Below the pieces are notes generated by a model. The model was not told the DNA's origin and did no database searches. It was given only the letters and a program-made list of their open reading frames with translations. Positions 48,001 to 63,001 of a DNA stretch of 64,000 nt are shown in pieces. The position numbers were made by a program, and so were the translations under genes. The DNA lies in assembly GCA_026874595.1 (NCBI GenBank), contig CM049310.1, forward strand, positions 6,944,001-7,008,000, read 5' to 3'. The DNA comes from Sipunculus nudus. Taxonomy: Eukaryota > Annelida > Sipuncula > Golfingiida > Sipunculidae. How positions within the stretch are numbered: position 1 is the first letter of the stretch; every line of letters starts with the position of its first letter.

Positions 48001-51000
48001 GTCAATCAAGCAATCACCAAGCTCATTCTTGAGGATGATTATAGAATACTACCTTAGCCTTCTTTCGCCGTCCGCGCATGAGCAAAAGTCACATGGATAT
48101 TCTGCTGTTCAACAGGTAAAAAATGACATAAAAATTTGAGGAAACATAAAGAAATAAAAAAACGGAACTTATTATACAACAGTTATAAGGAAAGGTAAAA
48201 TCCAGTAACTCGTTGAAATAATTATCGGTTTGTATGAAATGTTGCTCTGAATATGGCCATAACCTGTTTAGAAAGACAAATTTCATTATTGTTATCTTAC
48301 GGAGATGAGAACATGAGTTTAAAGCCAAATATGTATAAGTGACAAATGCATGAGGAGGCGGAGCTAATGATCCCAGCACCTGTTTACTCTTAATTAATTT
48401 CAAGAAACATGGGAAGGTAAAGCTCGTTTTTTTTTTTTAAATCAAAAAACCCTTTTTTATTTATACTAACATTTTATTATCTCAAGACTACAGAAACCAG
48501 TGGTCGATATTCGATAGTCGATCTTTATATTACTGAGTATTCATATAAGTGAACAGTGGTAGTTTAACGTACGTTACCAGTCTAATTTTCTAAAGGTGTG
48601 ACCAGTCTACTCACATTCTCCAAATATTTTCACCGTATTTGCAGACTTTCCAGCGATTTCTCGTTCCACAGCTGCCACACCGTTTATCACACCAGTCGTA
48701 ATACAGCATGTAATTGGTACACATTTTCGTTCCATAAATCTTCCAAAAGGCGCCTTGCCAAGGATTTTTCGTGGTCGAAAGTGGCTGAGTGGTAGTCGCA
48801 CGCGTAGAAGGTGCTTCTGTTGTGGTTGGTTTTCGTGTTGGTTCTGGGGTTGTGGAAGGCGGAGGTGAGGTAGTCATTTTGGTTGTGGGTGGGGTCGTCG
48901 TCAAACTTGTCAAGATAACTGATTTAGTACTCTTTGTCTGTGTGTTTAACATTACTGGCTGTGCTGTTGTTTCTGGAACAGTCTCCTTTTGCGATATGCC
49001 CGCTGCAACAGGAAGAAAAGCATTATTTCAATGCTGCCTCTGAAAAGTTTCTCAAACCCTTTGAAGGATATTTATTAAATCTAATCTAAGAAAATCTTCA
49101 GTGAAAATTGTATCTGGTTGCCCTTTTTGTTAGATTTAAAAAAGTGTGTATCAGAAATATATAGTGGCATATAACAATGCATTTTGATTCCTGTATAAAC
49201 TGCCCAGACACTGCTGTGCCAGTAAAATGTTGCCACGCAAATGTACAGTCCTGTGATACCAGGGTAAGAATACATATTTAAAGTTTGCAAAGTAGATTGC
49301 AAATGTCTTTTAATTGCTGCTTTGATTAGCAGTGATGATTTTAATCATTCTCTTTTATTACAGAGGTGGCACAAAATTGTATATATTTTACATATGAGAA
49401 CTGTGATATGTGTGACATAAGCTTATAAAAATTAAAGGTTTTTTTACTATTATTATATTTTATTCTTATATGTTTGTAGGTTTCTAGCTATGGACATGTT
49501 TATAATGTAATGTATTATTACCTGAAATAAATTTTAAAAATATATTATGACATATTACATATTTACAGTATGTACATGTGTCCATAACGCAGCAGAAAGT
49601 ATACTAATAATCGTTAACTCCTGAAAACAACCAATATGAAAACGATCTTTCTTTCGCTATTACCAGCATGGTCAAGCACCCATTCACTGTTAACATTTTG
49701 ATTCACTGTGTGTACCAAAATACAGGAGCTACTGAATATCGCTTACAATGGATGGTAAGCAAAGCATATGAAGCGCAGATGCATGGCACTGGTAGACCTC
49801 CCAAGCCCAGCATGACCAGATTCATTAACGACGCAAGCCTGCATAATTGTTATTCCATAAAAGCTGCTGGCATTGGAGGTTTCAATCCAGTAACAAAATT
49901 GCAGATCTTTTCCTAAATCTAAAGGTCTTCTTCAAATGATTTTTTCAGTTTTTTATGACTGAAAGAAGATAAATCCCACTATTTCCGGATTAATTTTATT
50001 TAATCTTACTTCATTTTTATTGCCAGGTTGTATTTACCTATGTGAACAAAACCGCAAAACCCCTCAGACTACATGTCTCATGTGAAAGAGCTGCATGGGA
50101 CATAAGTTTATTTAGCAGGTTAATCCTTTCTATACAAACACGCTGCCAGTCGATAGTTTAACACGGCTGATTTTTAAGATAACATATAGACAACGACATT
50201 ATAAATCTACATGGTGTTCCCACTGCGTCATGATCCTCGAAGAACCTGTAAAAACAAATTTAAACATCTGTGGAACGCCGCAGTCTAAAGCAAGGGTAAC
50301 GATTGAGTAACTGGTAGATACAGTTTTAACTCCACACACGCTGGGAATATATGGCTGTCTCGATTTCAGTGTATGACAGTTTCGGACCTTATCTTGTCGA
50401 TTCTTCTGTTATATCAACGGAGAAGAGAATCGGCGGTTTGATCAGATAATGTCGTTTCATATTGCGCAAAAAAAACATTTAGTCTTATATAAACCATATC
50501 CCCTCAGCTATGAAGTAGAATGTACATGTATTTATTTCGCAGCTCTATCTCACCCAGAACCTTTGATACGTCGCTGTACCGAAGTGAGCGGTCAATAATA
50601 AAGACCAATAACGGATCTGTCAGTTTAGACCAAACCAAGCGAGCCTCTAGACTAACATGCACTCTTAACGACCACCTGGCAAGACAGGTACCTTTTTGTT
50701 CCCGCCCTTCTTTCCTTTACCTTTTTTCCTTTTATTTTTATTCTTTCTTCGAATAGACACTGGAAAACACAGTGCTCTTGTGTTTATTTCAAGAACGATA
50801 ACTATTTACATATTGGCAAAAACTGCGCCAGCATCCGCTATTCCTTATGATATTAAGGAAAATAAATTTGATATTTTAAATTAAGGTATTTTATTATCAT
50901 TAAAATGAGAACAGTAACACAGAAACATCCCTTCTCTGGTTCCCGATTTATCAAATATTGATATATTTGTGTACATGTTAACTGAAGCTGAAATATGTCA

Positions 51001-54000
51001 AATAAATGTATCAGTACACTAGCAAGTGTAAAATCTCTCTCATCCGACCATTTACTCAAACAAAATACACAAACATATATAAATACATAACAAGTTACCA
51101 TCTTTCTCCTTTCGTTAACAGGGAAAAACAAAAGCGTCAAGCTAATTAAAATAGAAAGCAAAAGTACATAAATGCTGAGTTACACCATTGAGTACGTATA
51201 GTAATAGGGAAATAAACCCTTACCTGTGGCGTCCAAAGAGTTGATTAGATCGTCCTTGAACTCTCGCAAGTCTTCTGCTCGGGAAGTGACCTTGGCCCGT
51301 TTTTGACTTTGAACTATGACCTGCAGTTGCTCGAGATCTACGTAAGGCCCAAAACCGATGGCAAACATTTTAATACCTGACCGCTGTACATTCTTAGCTG
51401 CCGATGAGATCATTGTCTTGCTCATGTGAGAGGTACTTGCAGTGATCATTACCGCCATGTTTGGCACGTTCTTACGGTCAGATCTCCCACCAAACATATC
51501 CGTCCGCAGCGTCCACAAAGCGTGGTACGTATGGGCCATGCCACGGTTCTCTGGTAGTGACTGTTCACTCAGCGCCTGGAAGAAATCCATGCTGGTCTCG
51601 TGTTTATCGAGAGGGATTTGAAACTGAGCCTTGCTGCCGAAAGCCAAACATCCTATTCGTACCCCGTCGGGGGCCACCGTGTATTTTTGCACGATGGTTT
51701 TGGCGAACTGGATCATCTGTTGCCACATTGTCTCTCTGACGTTGGAAGACGTGTCAAGGAGGAAAACCAAATCCAACCTCGGTTTCGGTGGCGGAGGGGC
51801 GGCTGAAGTAAATAATAACAGAGGTGATTTTTATATATAGTTTTTGATAATGTCACAAAATGTTGAATACTGGAATATGAGTGTTGACAGCAAGTACATC
51901 TTTGTGCTGATAAAAATAGTGCGGTGATCATCTTAAACTACAAAATAAAAACATTATTTTAACAGTTCTCTGTAACATTTTAATGTCTCCCATTAAAGCA
52001 ATAACCATTCTTTTGGTATTTTGTTTTATTAAATCTTCTTCAGAAGTTTCGATTGCTTGCACAAGAACGACAGATCAATGAACATACAGAAGAGTGACAA
52101 GTAAGTCAAAAGAGGGAAACTTATTTTGATCAGTAGAACGACAGCTTGCTGAGGAACGACACGGTAAACCGATCTACGAAGTACATAAGAATGACAAGTA
52201 AGTCAAAGGAGGGAAACTTATTTTGATCAGTAGAACGTCAGCTTGCTGAGGAACGACACAGTAAACCGATCTACGAAGTACATAAGAATGACAAGTCAAA
52301 AGAGGGAAAGTTATTTTGATCAGTAGAACGACAGCTTGCTGAGGAACGACACAGTAAACCGATCTACGAAGTACATAAGAATGACAAGTAAGTCAAAAGA
52401 GGGAAAGTTATTTGATCAGTAGAACGACAGCTTGCTGAGGAACGACACAGTAAACCGATCTACGAAGTACATAAGGTTGACAAGTAAGTCAAAAGAGGGA
52501 AAGTTATTTTGATCAGTAGAACGACAGCTTGCTGAGGAACGACACAGTAAACCGATCTACGAAGTACATAAGAATGACAAGTAAGTCAAAAGAGGGAAAC
52601 TTATTTTGATTAGTAGAACGACAGCTTGCTGAGGAACGACACAGTAAACCGATCTACGAAGTACATAAGAATGACAAGTAAGTCAAAAGAGGGAAACTTA
52701 TTTTGATCAGTAGAACGACAGCTTGCTGAGGAACGACACAGTAAACCGACCTACGAAGTACATAAGAATGACAAGTAAGTCAAAAGAGGGAAACTTATTT
52801 TGATCAGTAGAACGACAGCTTGCTGAGGAACGACACAGTAAACCGATCTACGAAGTACATAAGAATGACAAGTAAGTCAAAAGAGGGAAAGTTATTTTGA
52901 TCAGTAGAACGACAGCTTGCTGAGGAACGACACCAACCGATCTACGAAGTACATAAGAATGATAAGTAAGTCAAAAGAGGGAAAGTTATTTTGATCAGTA
53001 GAACGACAGCTTGCAGAGGAACGATAAAGTAACAGATCAATGAACGTCCAGAAGAATGACAAGTAAGTCAACAGAGGGAAACTTTTATGATCAGTAGAAC
53101 GACAGCTTGCAGAGGAACGATAAAGTAACAGTTCAATAAACGTCCAGAAGAATGACAAGTAAGTCAAAAGAGGGAAACTTTTATGATCAGTAGAACGACA
53201 GCTTGCAGAGGAACGATAAAGTAACAGATCAATGAACGTCCAGAAGAATGTCAATTAAGTCAAAAGAGGGAAACTTATTTTGATCACTAGAACACTAAAC
53301 ACGAACAACTGATAAAATCTAGACTCTCGATTATTACCAATCTATATCTTACAACAAATTATTTGAATGCATATTCGTGATCCCGAATAAAGCAGAAAAT
53401 GTTGTGGAGAAATTTGTTGTAAAAACATAAACATTCAAAGAATATGCAAAACATGATTTTTGATGTTTAAGTATGTACAAGTAAACACCTTCAATTCCAG
53501 TCATGCATACTTTTTGTGGTATTGGTGGACACTAACTGACAACTAGGCTAGATAAAGGTTGGTTCTTTATAATAAATCGTAAACGTCGGATTTATACTGC
53601 TTCCTTTCCTATCATTGTAGTACATCAATTATAGATTGTAAAGCTCGTCATCCAGAAATTTTTCGATATCACAGAAAAATGGAATGTTATATCAATACCC
53701 GTAGCAAAATGAAACTTATAGGCTAGTGCTATGCGGGTCCATTGCATAAATAATCTGCTTAAATAAATGTAACAACACATGGTACCAATAAAGAATGGCT
53801 TGAATTGAAAAGTATACCTTTAGGCTGACATGACGTTTTTAGTATGTCCTGAAGTAGCGGTTCATATTTGCTGGAACTTGTTATAGAGACAAATCTACTG
53901 CCTGAACCCACGACCACTTCGCGAAAAGCATTGTCGTAACGGCCATAACACAAAAAGTGCATAATAACTCCATATCGCTTCAAGTGAGATATGGCGGTCT

Positions 54001-57000
54001 CCAGCTTGTATGTATTAACCTGATTACATCTTGTCAGAACGACACCTATCCTGTTTACATCATCTCGTTTTCCGCTTCCGGAACTGAAAATGGTATTTGG
54101 CAAATTCCGGAGGCTAAGCGGAATGTTCGCTGCGTGGTTGGACCGCCTCCGGATCGAGCGAATACTTTCACTAGCGCTGTATTTATCGGAATTGTCTTTA
54201 AACAATAAATGGGTCACGGGGTTGTGCCCCATGGAAATAGCACCAACTAGAATATGGTCGCGGTCCATCTTAACCATTTCAATGAAAGCGAGCGTTAGTC
54301 TTCTCTCGTGGTCCCACATCGATGACGTCATGGCACCAGAAGCATCCAAGGCAAATACTACATCGGCTTTTTGGCATGATGAGGAAGCCGCGGTACCTGG
54401 GAGAGTGATAATAAGCAGGGGTATTAAGCAGGAAGTTAGTAGGGTACAAGCTGTATTATACCACATAAAGGACAACCAGTGGGGTGGTTAATTAATCCAT
54501 CTAAAATACATTGTAACTAACTTTAATCAAAATCCACTGATTTAGTATTGGTTAATAGGCAATTGTCATGTTATTAAATATGAGGTAATACTATTTTATT
54601 TCGAAAAAGGGGTACTCAGAAAAATCAATAAAAATTATTGGTATGAATATGCTGTTGGTGGAAATGGTTGCATTAACCAAATCAATACTTTATTAACTTT
54701 GTAAGTATGATTAGTATATCAGTTAATCTGTTTCCATAGGATTATATTAAGATATTATACAAAATTAAACCTTTTCAGATACCATAATGAACAGGGCTAT
54801 TCTACTGCAATATCTTGCTGGGATATCTATCTTAAGCTTAATGTGTTTGTTAAAAAAGAACATTTAAAAAAATATAATAAGCGGGTGTAGCATAATTGAT
54901 ACTATGTAATATATATACATCAACGCCTACCAGCGGACTTCCGAAGACTTGGACACTGCTGCTCACACCTCATCAACAGCTCATAACACCTATCTGCCGT
55001 CTACCGGGGAACAGTAAAATTACCGCAGTTTAAGGAAGTCCGTCGCTAAGAGTCGAAGTAAATTTCAATACCAAAGTCAGCGACTCTGTATTATGATATT
55101 GACAGTATGTGTCATCTGATGCCAAGAGAAGTTAAAACAAGTGGCCCATGGACCATGACGCTCAGCTGAATTCAAGGAATGTTGAACAATGAGCAGAATG
55201 ACTGTCAGTGTGCAAAAAATCATGAATTTTGTGAATAGTCCTTAGAAATGGGTTACAGTACGCTTTTGGATAGATGAGCACTTAATCTGAACGTCTCATA
55301 AATAGAAAACAAATGCGTGAAAATTTGAAAAAATAAAGGTAGTACCGGTCTGCATGAACTGATGAAACACTCCATGATCAATATATATCCAAAGTACATG
55401 GCTATTAGGCATTAGTTATACAAATACTGGAGCTTTTGCATCAAATTTTAATTATTCTTTGGGGTACTTCCGAGCCCTATAGCTCGGAGAATATGGGTAA
55501 CTGGGACCTAATTTCAAGTTTCCAAGGAGATTTCTGATGTCTCCCTGGATGTCAAGTAAGAAGATTCCTACTGACTCCCTATATTTCCTATATTGTTTAA
55601 CAAAAGGTCTATAATATCTTATACTTTCCGGCATTGAGGCACACCTCCTATATTTTCCTGCAAAATCGTGTTTCTGATAAAATTGTTACAATTGAAAACA
55701 TTCAGTTCTTTTTGCATGCAAGTGTTCATGTAGGATGGCAGGTAAGATGACAGAATCAACCGGCTTTTGTGGCTCAGGGGTAAACCGCAGGACTCAAGGC
55801 CGGTAGATCGTGGGTTCGAATGTCAGCCGAGGTGGTACGGTTTTTCACGATCGGCCCCCGCCCAGGGTAAGCGCTCTGCATGCTTAATGGGAAGGCTGTG
55901 CCCAACAGCCGTGTATCACTCACATACGAGTGCGTCTTTGGGGGGTTCCTCGGTGTTATGACCAAGCAATGGGGATGATTACACACCCAGGACCCGCAGG
56001 TACGGTAGACACCGGGCCTGGGTGACACCAGGATACAAAATAATAATGATGGGAAGCGAGTGCTACCGCCCTGTCAAGTAGTCCTTAACCGAAATGGAGA
56101 CTCTTCAGAGGTACATACTCAGGTTAAGAATTAGTTAAGTCAGCATTATAAAAATGGAGGCGGTTACCTCCATCAAAAACTATTTAAAAAAAAATTCCAA
56201 GTCCAGTGGTTAGGATTTGAGCCCTGTTAACAGATGACAGCTTCTTTGAAGGTATAAAAATGGTGAGAAAAATTATAAAAATTAGAAAAAATAAAGGTGG
56301 CACCACCAATTTGCAGGAACTGATGGAACAATCCATGATCAATATTAATGGTGATCAATGCAGTAGTTATTCGGATACTTGAGCTTTTGTATCAATTTTT
56401 TATTATCCCGGGTGGTACTTACGAGACCCATACCTCGGAGAATATGGGTAACAGAGACCCAATTTCAGGTTTCCCAGGAGATTTTTCATGGACCTCCCTG
56501 GATGTCAAGTAGGAAGATTCCAGGTCCAGTGGTTACGATTTGTGCCCTGTTAACGCACGGCCAGACGGCCGGACAGACGACGGACAAAGAGTGATCGCTA
56601 TAGCTCAGATGACTTTCAGTCAGCTGAGCTAAAAACTGAAAAACTGTACGTTAATACCAGGAAAGTTTGGACCTTAACTTTTTTTCTTTTAACCGATGCA
56701 AATTTGAAAGTGATTCATCTAAAAAGCTTGATCACTATCAGTTGAAGATGTGATTATGAAAACGGATCTATAGTAATTAAACATGGGATGGGGAATGGGA
56801 ATTGATATTAAATAGCTATTAGCAAGCTAACAACCCGGTTCGTGCATCAACTCACTTGTTGGAAGCATGATATCGCAGTTCTGCCCGCTGTACCCAGCTG
56901 CGCACGTGCACCGATAGTTTTCTTGATTGATATTACTACAGGTACCGCCATTGACGCAAGGGTTTTCCTGGCACGGACCGCCATCTTTAACGATATGAAA

Positions 57001-57206
57001 TAACAGTGAACGGACATATTTAATTGAGATTAGTGTTCGCCAGGCCTGCCGCCGTGGTTGATACATTTACAACAGCTTTAGGTATATACATTTTTATTGT
57101 CTGTAGCTCTTAATTTGTTTTGTTCTGGAATATTAGAAATAATTAAAACAAAACATTTAGCTTTAACAACATATTTCTGTTGTTGAGGGACGGGGGTATC
57201 CTCCTA

Positions 57207-57251
<45 letters not shown>

Positions 57252-60200
57252 TAGAAATCAGGCTCTGTTTAAGGGCATTGAGCGCTTCTATTTCCGAAAG
57301 ATTTAGGTCGAAATAGGAGGTCAAGTATAATGAACTGGTCTAAATAAAATTGACTGACTGAGGCAGAGTATGAATAACGTATAGTTTACCAATTCTGTAC
57401 GTGAGTTTGAAGCCCCTCTTGTTCTCGGTCCTGGTAACTGTCACCTTTGCCTTGAAAATGACTAGAACTGTCTCTGTACGTGACACGATGACGTCCTTTG
57501 GTAGTTCGTCACAGCAATACCTGGTAAAGATACATTAATCATTAAAGGCCTTGGTCAAATATCTTATTATCCTCACAGTTTATTAAATAAGGATGAAGTG
57601 TAGCTACTTGAAGGCAGTGTTATCATTATTATTGGATCTTGTATGTTTCATCAGCTCGCATTCTTCGACGTTTTGCAAGCATTATGTGTTAACCATTTGC
57701 ATACGATTTGATTTGGTTTCTCTTCAAAGTACCAATGTAAAATGAAATGGTATATAGGCCTAGTCAATATATATTCTAAATGTATTATTTTGATAAATGG
57801 ACAAAGTATATATATTTATAAACAGTCAGTGGTCCAAAAGAAACCTTGTCCTTGAAGCTAGCATAATATCACACCCTGGTCAATTAGCGTTACATATACC
57901 TTGTTCCAGTGCTTCCCAGATTGCTGCTGTGTCTGATCTCCACCCAATGCTGGCAGACCCCAGTACAGTAGACAGAGAAGATGCCAGTGAACTCCAACCT
58001 TATACGAGTCCAAGGTTTCGACTGTAAACAGAACACAGAATATACACTTTGTAAACGGAGAAAATACAAAGATTGGTCAGAAGTTCCCACTCCCACCCTC
58101 TCCATTGACGTTCATGATTTAAGTGTCATGATTTAAAGCTGCCAATGTATTATTACGATATAGAAATCAAAATATTTTTAAGACAGTAACCACATGTATA
58201 GTTTTAACAGTTATATAACAATCAGAGTATCCGAACGAATCGGGGGTAAAGATTGATGGTCAGTGCGAGGATCCATAGTTAAAGATGTTGAAACATAAAA
58301 TGACAAATCACAGTACTCCGAATATATCATTTGCTTATTTCTATAGCTGGATTAGAAAACCTAATTAGAATATCCTAATTTGGTTGGATTAAAAACACTC
58401 TCTTCAGATCAGCGGTTTTGATTGATAGGTAGAACACAAAACAAGACACGTGACCGGGAGATCACGAGTTCGAATATCAGCCGAGGAGTGGTCGGTCCCA
58501 ATCCACAGGTGAGCGCTTTGCAGGCTCAATGAGAAGGCTTTCCACCACGGCCATGTATCACAACATGTGCAATTGTGGGAGTTTCCAAGTGTTATGAACA
58601 AGCAGTGACACTGATTACACACTCAGGACCAGCAGGTGCGGTAGTTATCAGGCCTGGGTTACACCAGGATATAAATAACAATAATGGAGGCGCTAACCGA
58701 AAAATCTGTCTCCTCAATTTGACAACTGCTCATTTGTTTTAGATTTTATAAATCATATATATAGCATATCGTTAAGTGTAAATCATGTGATTGCAATTCT
58801 TACCTTTAACAGCCAGCTACATTCTTGTTTAACAGGGTAGACCGCAGCGGGGTCGTTCTCATTGTAGCCGGGTGAGATTAGTTCCTGTGTCTCATATTTC
58901 GCCTCAAGTTCCCCGCCGCACTGGGCTATATATATATATAGAAAAATAATTGTCAGAATTAAAACGTCAGTTTAAAGCAGCAATAAATATATCATATAAA
59001 CTAAAGCATGCAACAACACCATGAAATCATCAATGTAATCGGATATACTTGTAACTTAAAAATGTCGTTAAAAAAGGATAAAAAATAAAAATGCGAATAT
59101 TTCTTTTTTTTTTTTTTTTTGCTTTTGTGTAATAACTGGTGATAATGGGTCCTTTCGAGCCGGGAGCCAAAAAAAAGAATACGGGGAAACGCGGTATTCA
59201 ACTATACCTCCAACAGATGGCGCTAGTTGGTTGCAGTAGTTCCCTGCCCAGCCGTCAGGGCACAAACACCTGTCACAGTCTTTCGGGTCCTGGTACCCCT
59301 TATTCTGACATGGTCTGTGTGGTGGTCGCTTACATTTATCTGAAAAGACGAAATGTCGATCAGCACATACACTATCTAAATAGTTCAACTGGTGAAAAAC
59401 CCATAAACTCTACACATAGGATGTTTGGATACATCCGTTTAAAATTAAACCTTTTAAAATTTTAATAGTGTTAGCAAATTATTTTTACCTGCATCGGAGT
59501 CACAGATATGATGTTCAAATGCTTGTTTGAGATTAATATATGACACTTTTTATAATTTTATTGCAGTAGGGGATTCAGAGACCCTCTGGTAATAGGAAAC
59601 ACGAATTTATAAAAAGTTAAAGAAGGAAGAAATGGGATTCAGATAAAAGTGCAAAAAGTAATATAGACGCCTGGCAGCCTGACATTGAGCTGTATATTTG
59701 TGGAGCTTTATATTAGTTCAGATTGACCCCCCCCCCCCCCAATTTTTCTTACAGGTGCCCAATCACATGCCTTTTGAAAAAGAATTTATGTGATTTCTGG
59801 CTTCCTCTGTGTATATGTAAATGATCTAAGGGTAATTTCGGTTGTCAAAAGTTCGTATTTTATATATGTACGGCCTTCGTAAAGGATATGTCAATTTTTT
59901 TATCAATAACATGTTTGTAAATACAACAATGTTGATAAACGGGAAAAACATGTAAACTAAGGTGGTAGTTAGCATATATGTGGACGTAGAAAGGTCACTT
60001 GTTGCAAAACGAAATTTGTAAAGCTCTTGCTTATCTGACTTGCTCTCGGATGCCTTTGTTGAGTTTGTTTCGATTATTTTTCCCCAATCTATTATAAACT
60101 ATGTTAATTTAAACAAAAGCAGCAGCCTGTGTGAGGTGATATATACGTTTTCTGGCCTGTTTTTATGAAAACTCCAAGGCATTAACTTGAATTTATTTTA

Positions 60201-62945
60201 ATTTATTGAATTTATTAATTTAAAGGTCAGATAGTTGATTGGGCCCCTTTAATCTCGGATCCTCCTCTGCTCAACACATGGGCCAGAAAGGTGAGAAAGT
60301 GTAGATAGACATACGTACCCTCATTTTTATATCATATTCAAAGCATATATATAAGTGCTCCACGAACATGAATTTTTTTATGACAAAACCCACAAAACAA
60401 CATGTGTGGCTTCTCTACATAATTGTATAAGGTATTTCAACTGAATTACACAGAATATTATTGCTGATTGTTCCAATAAACCATTGATCTATAACGCACA
60501 CTCACCAGAGCAGTAGGCTTTGTTAATGATCTTATAATCCAGGAAAGACAACTCCGCCCGCTGACCAATCATCTTCTGCTTTGTGGGGTCACGTGTTTCC
60601 ATGGTAGGTTTTGAGTTCTTACTAAAAGACTGTGGAAAAAAACTAGGTATAATATCATAACGTATATTACTTTAACTGTATTCTAGTTAACATGTCGCTG
60701 AATTATACATAATCTGAACGAATGGGTAAGATGAAAGGCATCTGATGATCGTTAAATTTGATATAAATCAGCCTTGGTTTATTCCGGAAGGTTTCTGTAA
60801 CTTATTTTTATTTAATTACAAAAGAGCGATTATGCACACGACACACACCACTGGAAAGCATAATAGCCAGGGATGTGTTGCAATAAGGTGACTTTAGTCA
60901 CGTAGGTGACTTAAGCCCAGGGGCATCTGTGTGTCACCATGGTAACCATTATGACGTCACAATTGTAACCATGGTATTTAGGCCCCCATCTGGGCTTAAG
61001 TCCAGTAAAATGTTATTGCAACAGGCCCGAGGTGTTGTTTTTGTTCACACATGTCAATTTCATCATGTGGATTTTATGTTAAGGTCATTGACCCTCCAGC
61101 TGGATTGGCGTCACATCCTACATGTGTTCCTACTGTTTTAAAGAAGGGATTTAGAAAACGTTATCCCTTGAAGCAGTTACCTCACAAGTTCATGTACACT
61201 CCTTATAGTGGTAGGTTGATAGGCCTACATTCATTGACTTTCTATTGTATGCAAGAGACATGGCGTCTATCATAGGTTGCCAGCCCCATTTTGAGAGTAA
61301 CATTTTTTTAGAATATTTATGACACTTAACAACCTATCATTTTTAACGTATTTCTAAGTGTATGTGATCAGTGGTCTTGATTTTCTTCAATAGGATTGAC
61401 ATTTAAGAAAATATACTGTTTTCTCATACACTGGTTTTATTACATTCCTAAAGATGCAAATTGCAATGGATTTGGTCTGCAAAATATGAAAAATTTGTCA
61501 GATTACACTGGGCATCCCCCATCCTATAAGAACTTTGAAGAAATAATGGAAGTCTCACCGTGGGGTCGTAATGCATGGCGCTGGCAAGGTCGTATTCTAT
61601 CCCGAGAGAGTCCAGGTAGGACGGGCCGATCTCGTTGAAGTTTGCCTCCGCCCCAGGTATGACGTTTTGGGTCATGATCTTGATGTATTTATCCCTGTCT
61701 GGTCGCTGATGTTCATGGTATAAACCAATCGTGTGCCCGATCTCGTGGGCTATTATCACTTTCTGCAAAAATATAAACAGAAACATGGAAATGCCAAGGT
61801 GGAGAAGGATTCGTTGCAGTTAAATGGATATATACACATTGTCAATTTAATGATTGTCATTGTGATAATGCAGGGAATATATTGGGTTTCTCCGAAATTT
61901 TTTTGTCATGTCTTTATTATATACCCAGAAATACATTAAATACTATAATATTTCTTACCAAAGTGAGTGCAGATACTGTGAAAAGATTCGAAATCAATAC
62001 AATGGCAGCTTACTAAAGCATATTTATTAAATGTGGGGAAGACAGATTGTGGTGCATCTTATTTCTACACGGTACATGTGCTTGCAAATTGGTCTGTTCA
62101 GTCAAGCATGTAGTTGGCATATTAGTTCATACTCATGACTCACAACAGAGATCCGATTCACTCGAAAGAGTGGCATAAACTTTAAAATATTTCAATGTCC
62201 AAAGAGAAACCGTGCATGACACTTCACGTAAGTGAACTAAGATGACACTAGCATGAAGTCTGGGTGTTTCAACTATATAAAACGTGCCACAGAATACCTA
62301 ACACTGTAGGTACTTCAGTTTAGACTTTCAGTGAATTTCTACACAGAAAAGAGTAAAAATATCATTAGTCAAGACTGTACATATTGTCAGTAATTGTCAG
62401 AACCAAATGTTACACGGACGCAGAATGCAGGTGCGTGTGTCCTACATGACCTTTAGGCACACGTCACTTTATATCCCATCCCTGGAAATAGCAATACTTT
62501 ATATACTTGTACTGATTTGCAACAACAAATGTATAGGGGTGATTTTATGACTTATGTCTAAAATAATGTTTATCTCTCGGACCCATGGTTTGCTGAAGGT
62601 GCCGATATTGCCCCTTAGGCCTACGTACTGATAGTTAGCCCAAATGGCTGTGTGTACATATACCATTTCATGCAGGGGCGGGGGATGACACGCAGGCGCG
62701 GTGGAATAATCAAAGTTACCTAACTTTGATTATTTATATATATATATATAATACTTATATATATATATATAATACTTATATACATATATATAATACTTAT
62801 ATATATAAAAGTGGTATAGCCGTGTTAGTCTATAGTTGAAGCGAAGTTTAAGATAAACAGTGACGCCTTTTAGATAGACTAACTAGTTAGTTCTTTTATA
62901 TCTAAATATAAAAGGCGTCACTGTTTATCTTAACCTTCGCTATAA

Positions 62946-63001
<56 letters not shown>

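Noticed and set aside
49668-49916. 82-residue frame in a gene B intron
   Set aside because: No similarity recognised and no splice or codon signal; likely chance or an old insertion.
52901-53254. 117-residue minus-strand frame with a repeated [22 protein letters not shown]-type unit
   Set aside because: It arises because units in this part of the minisatellite are 96 bp, a multiple of three. No splice sites or domain support it.
55800-55825. tRNA gene suggested by A and B boxes
   Set aside because: There is no cloverleaf with a paired acceptor stem, and at least three related dispersed copies exist; a SINE explains it.
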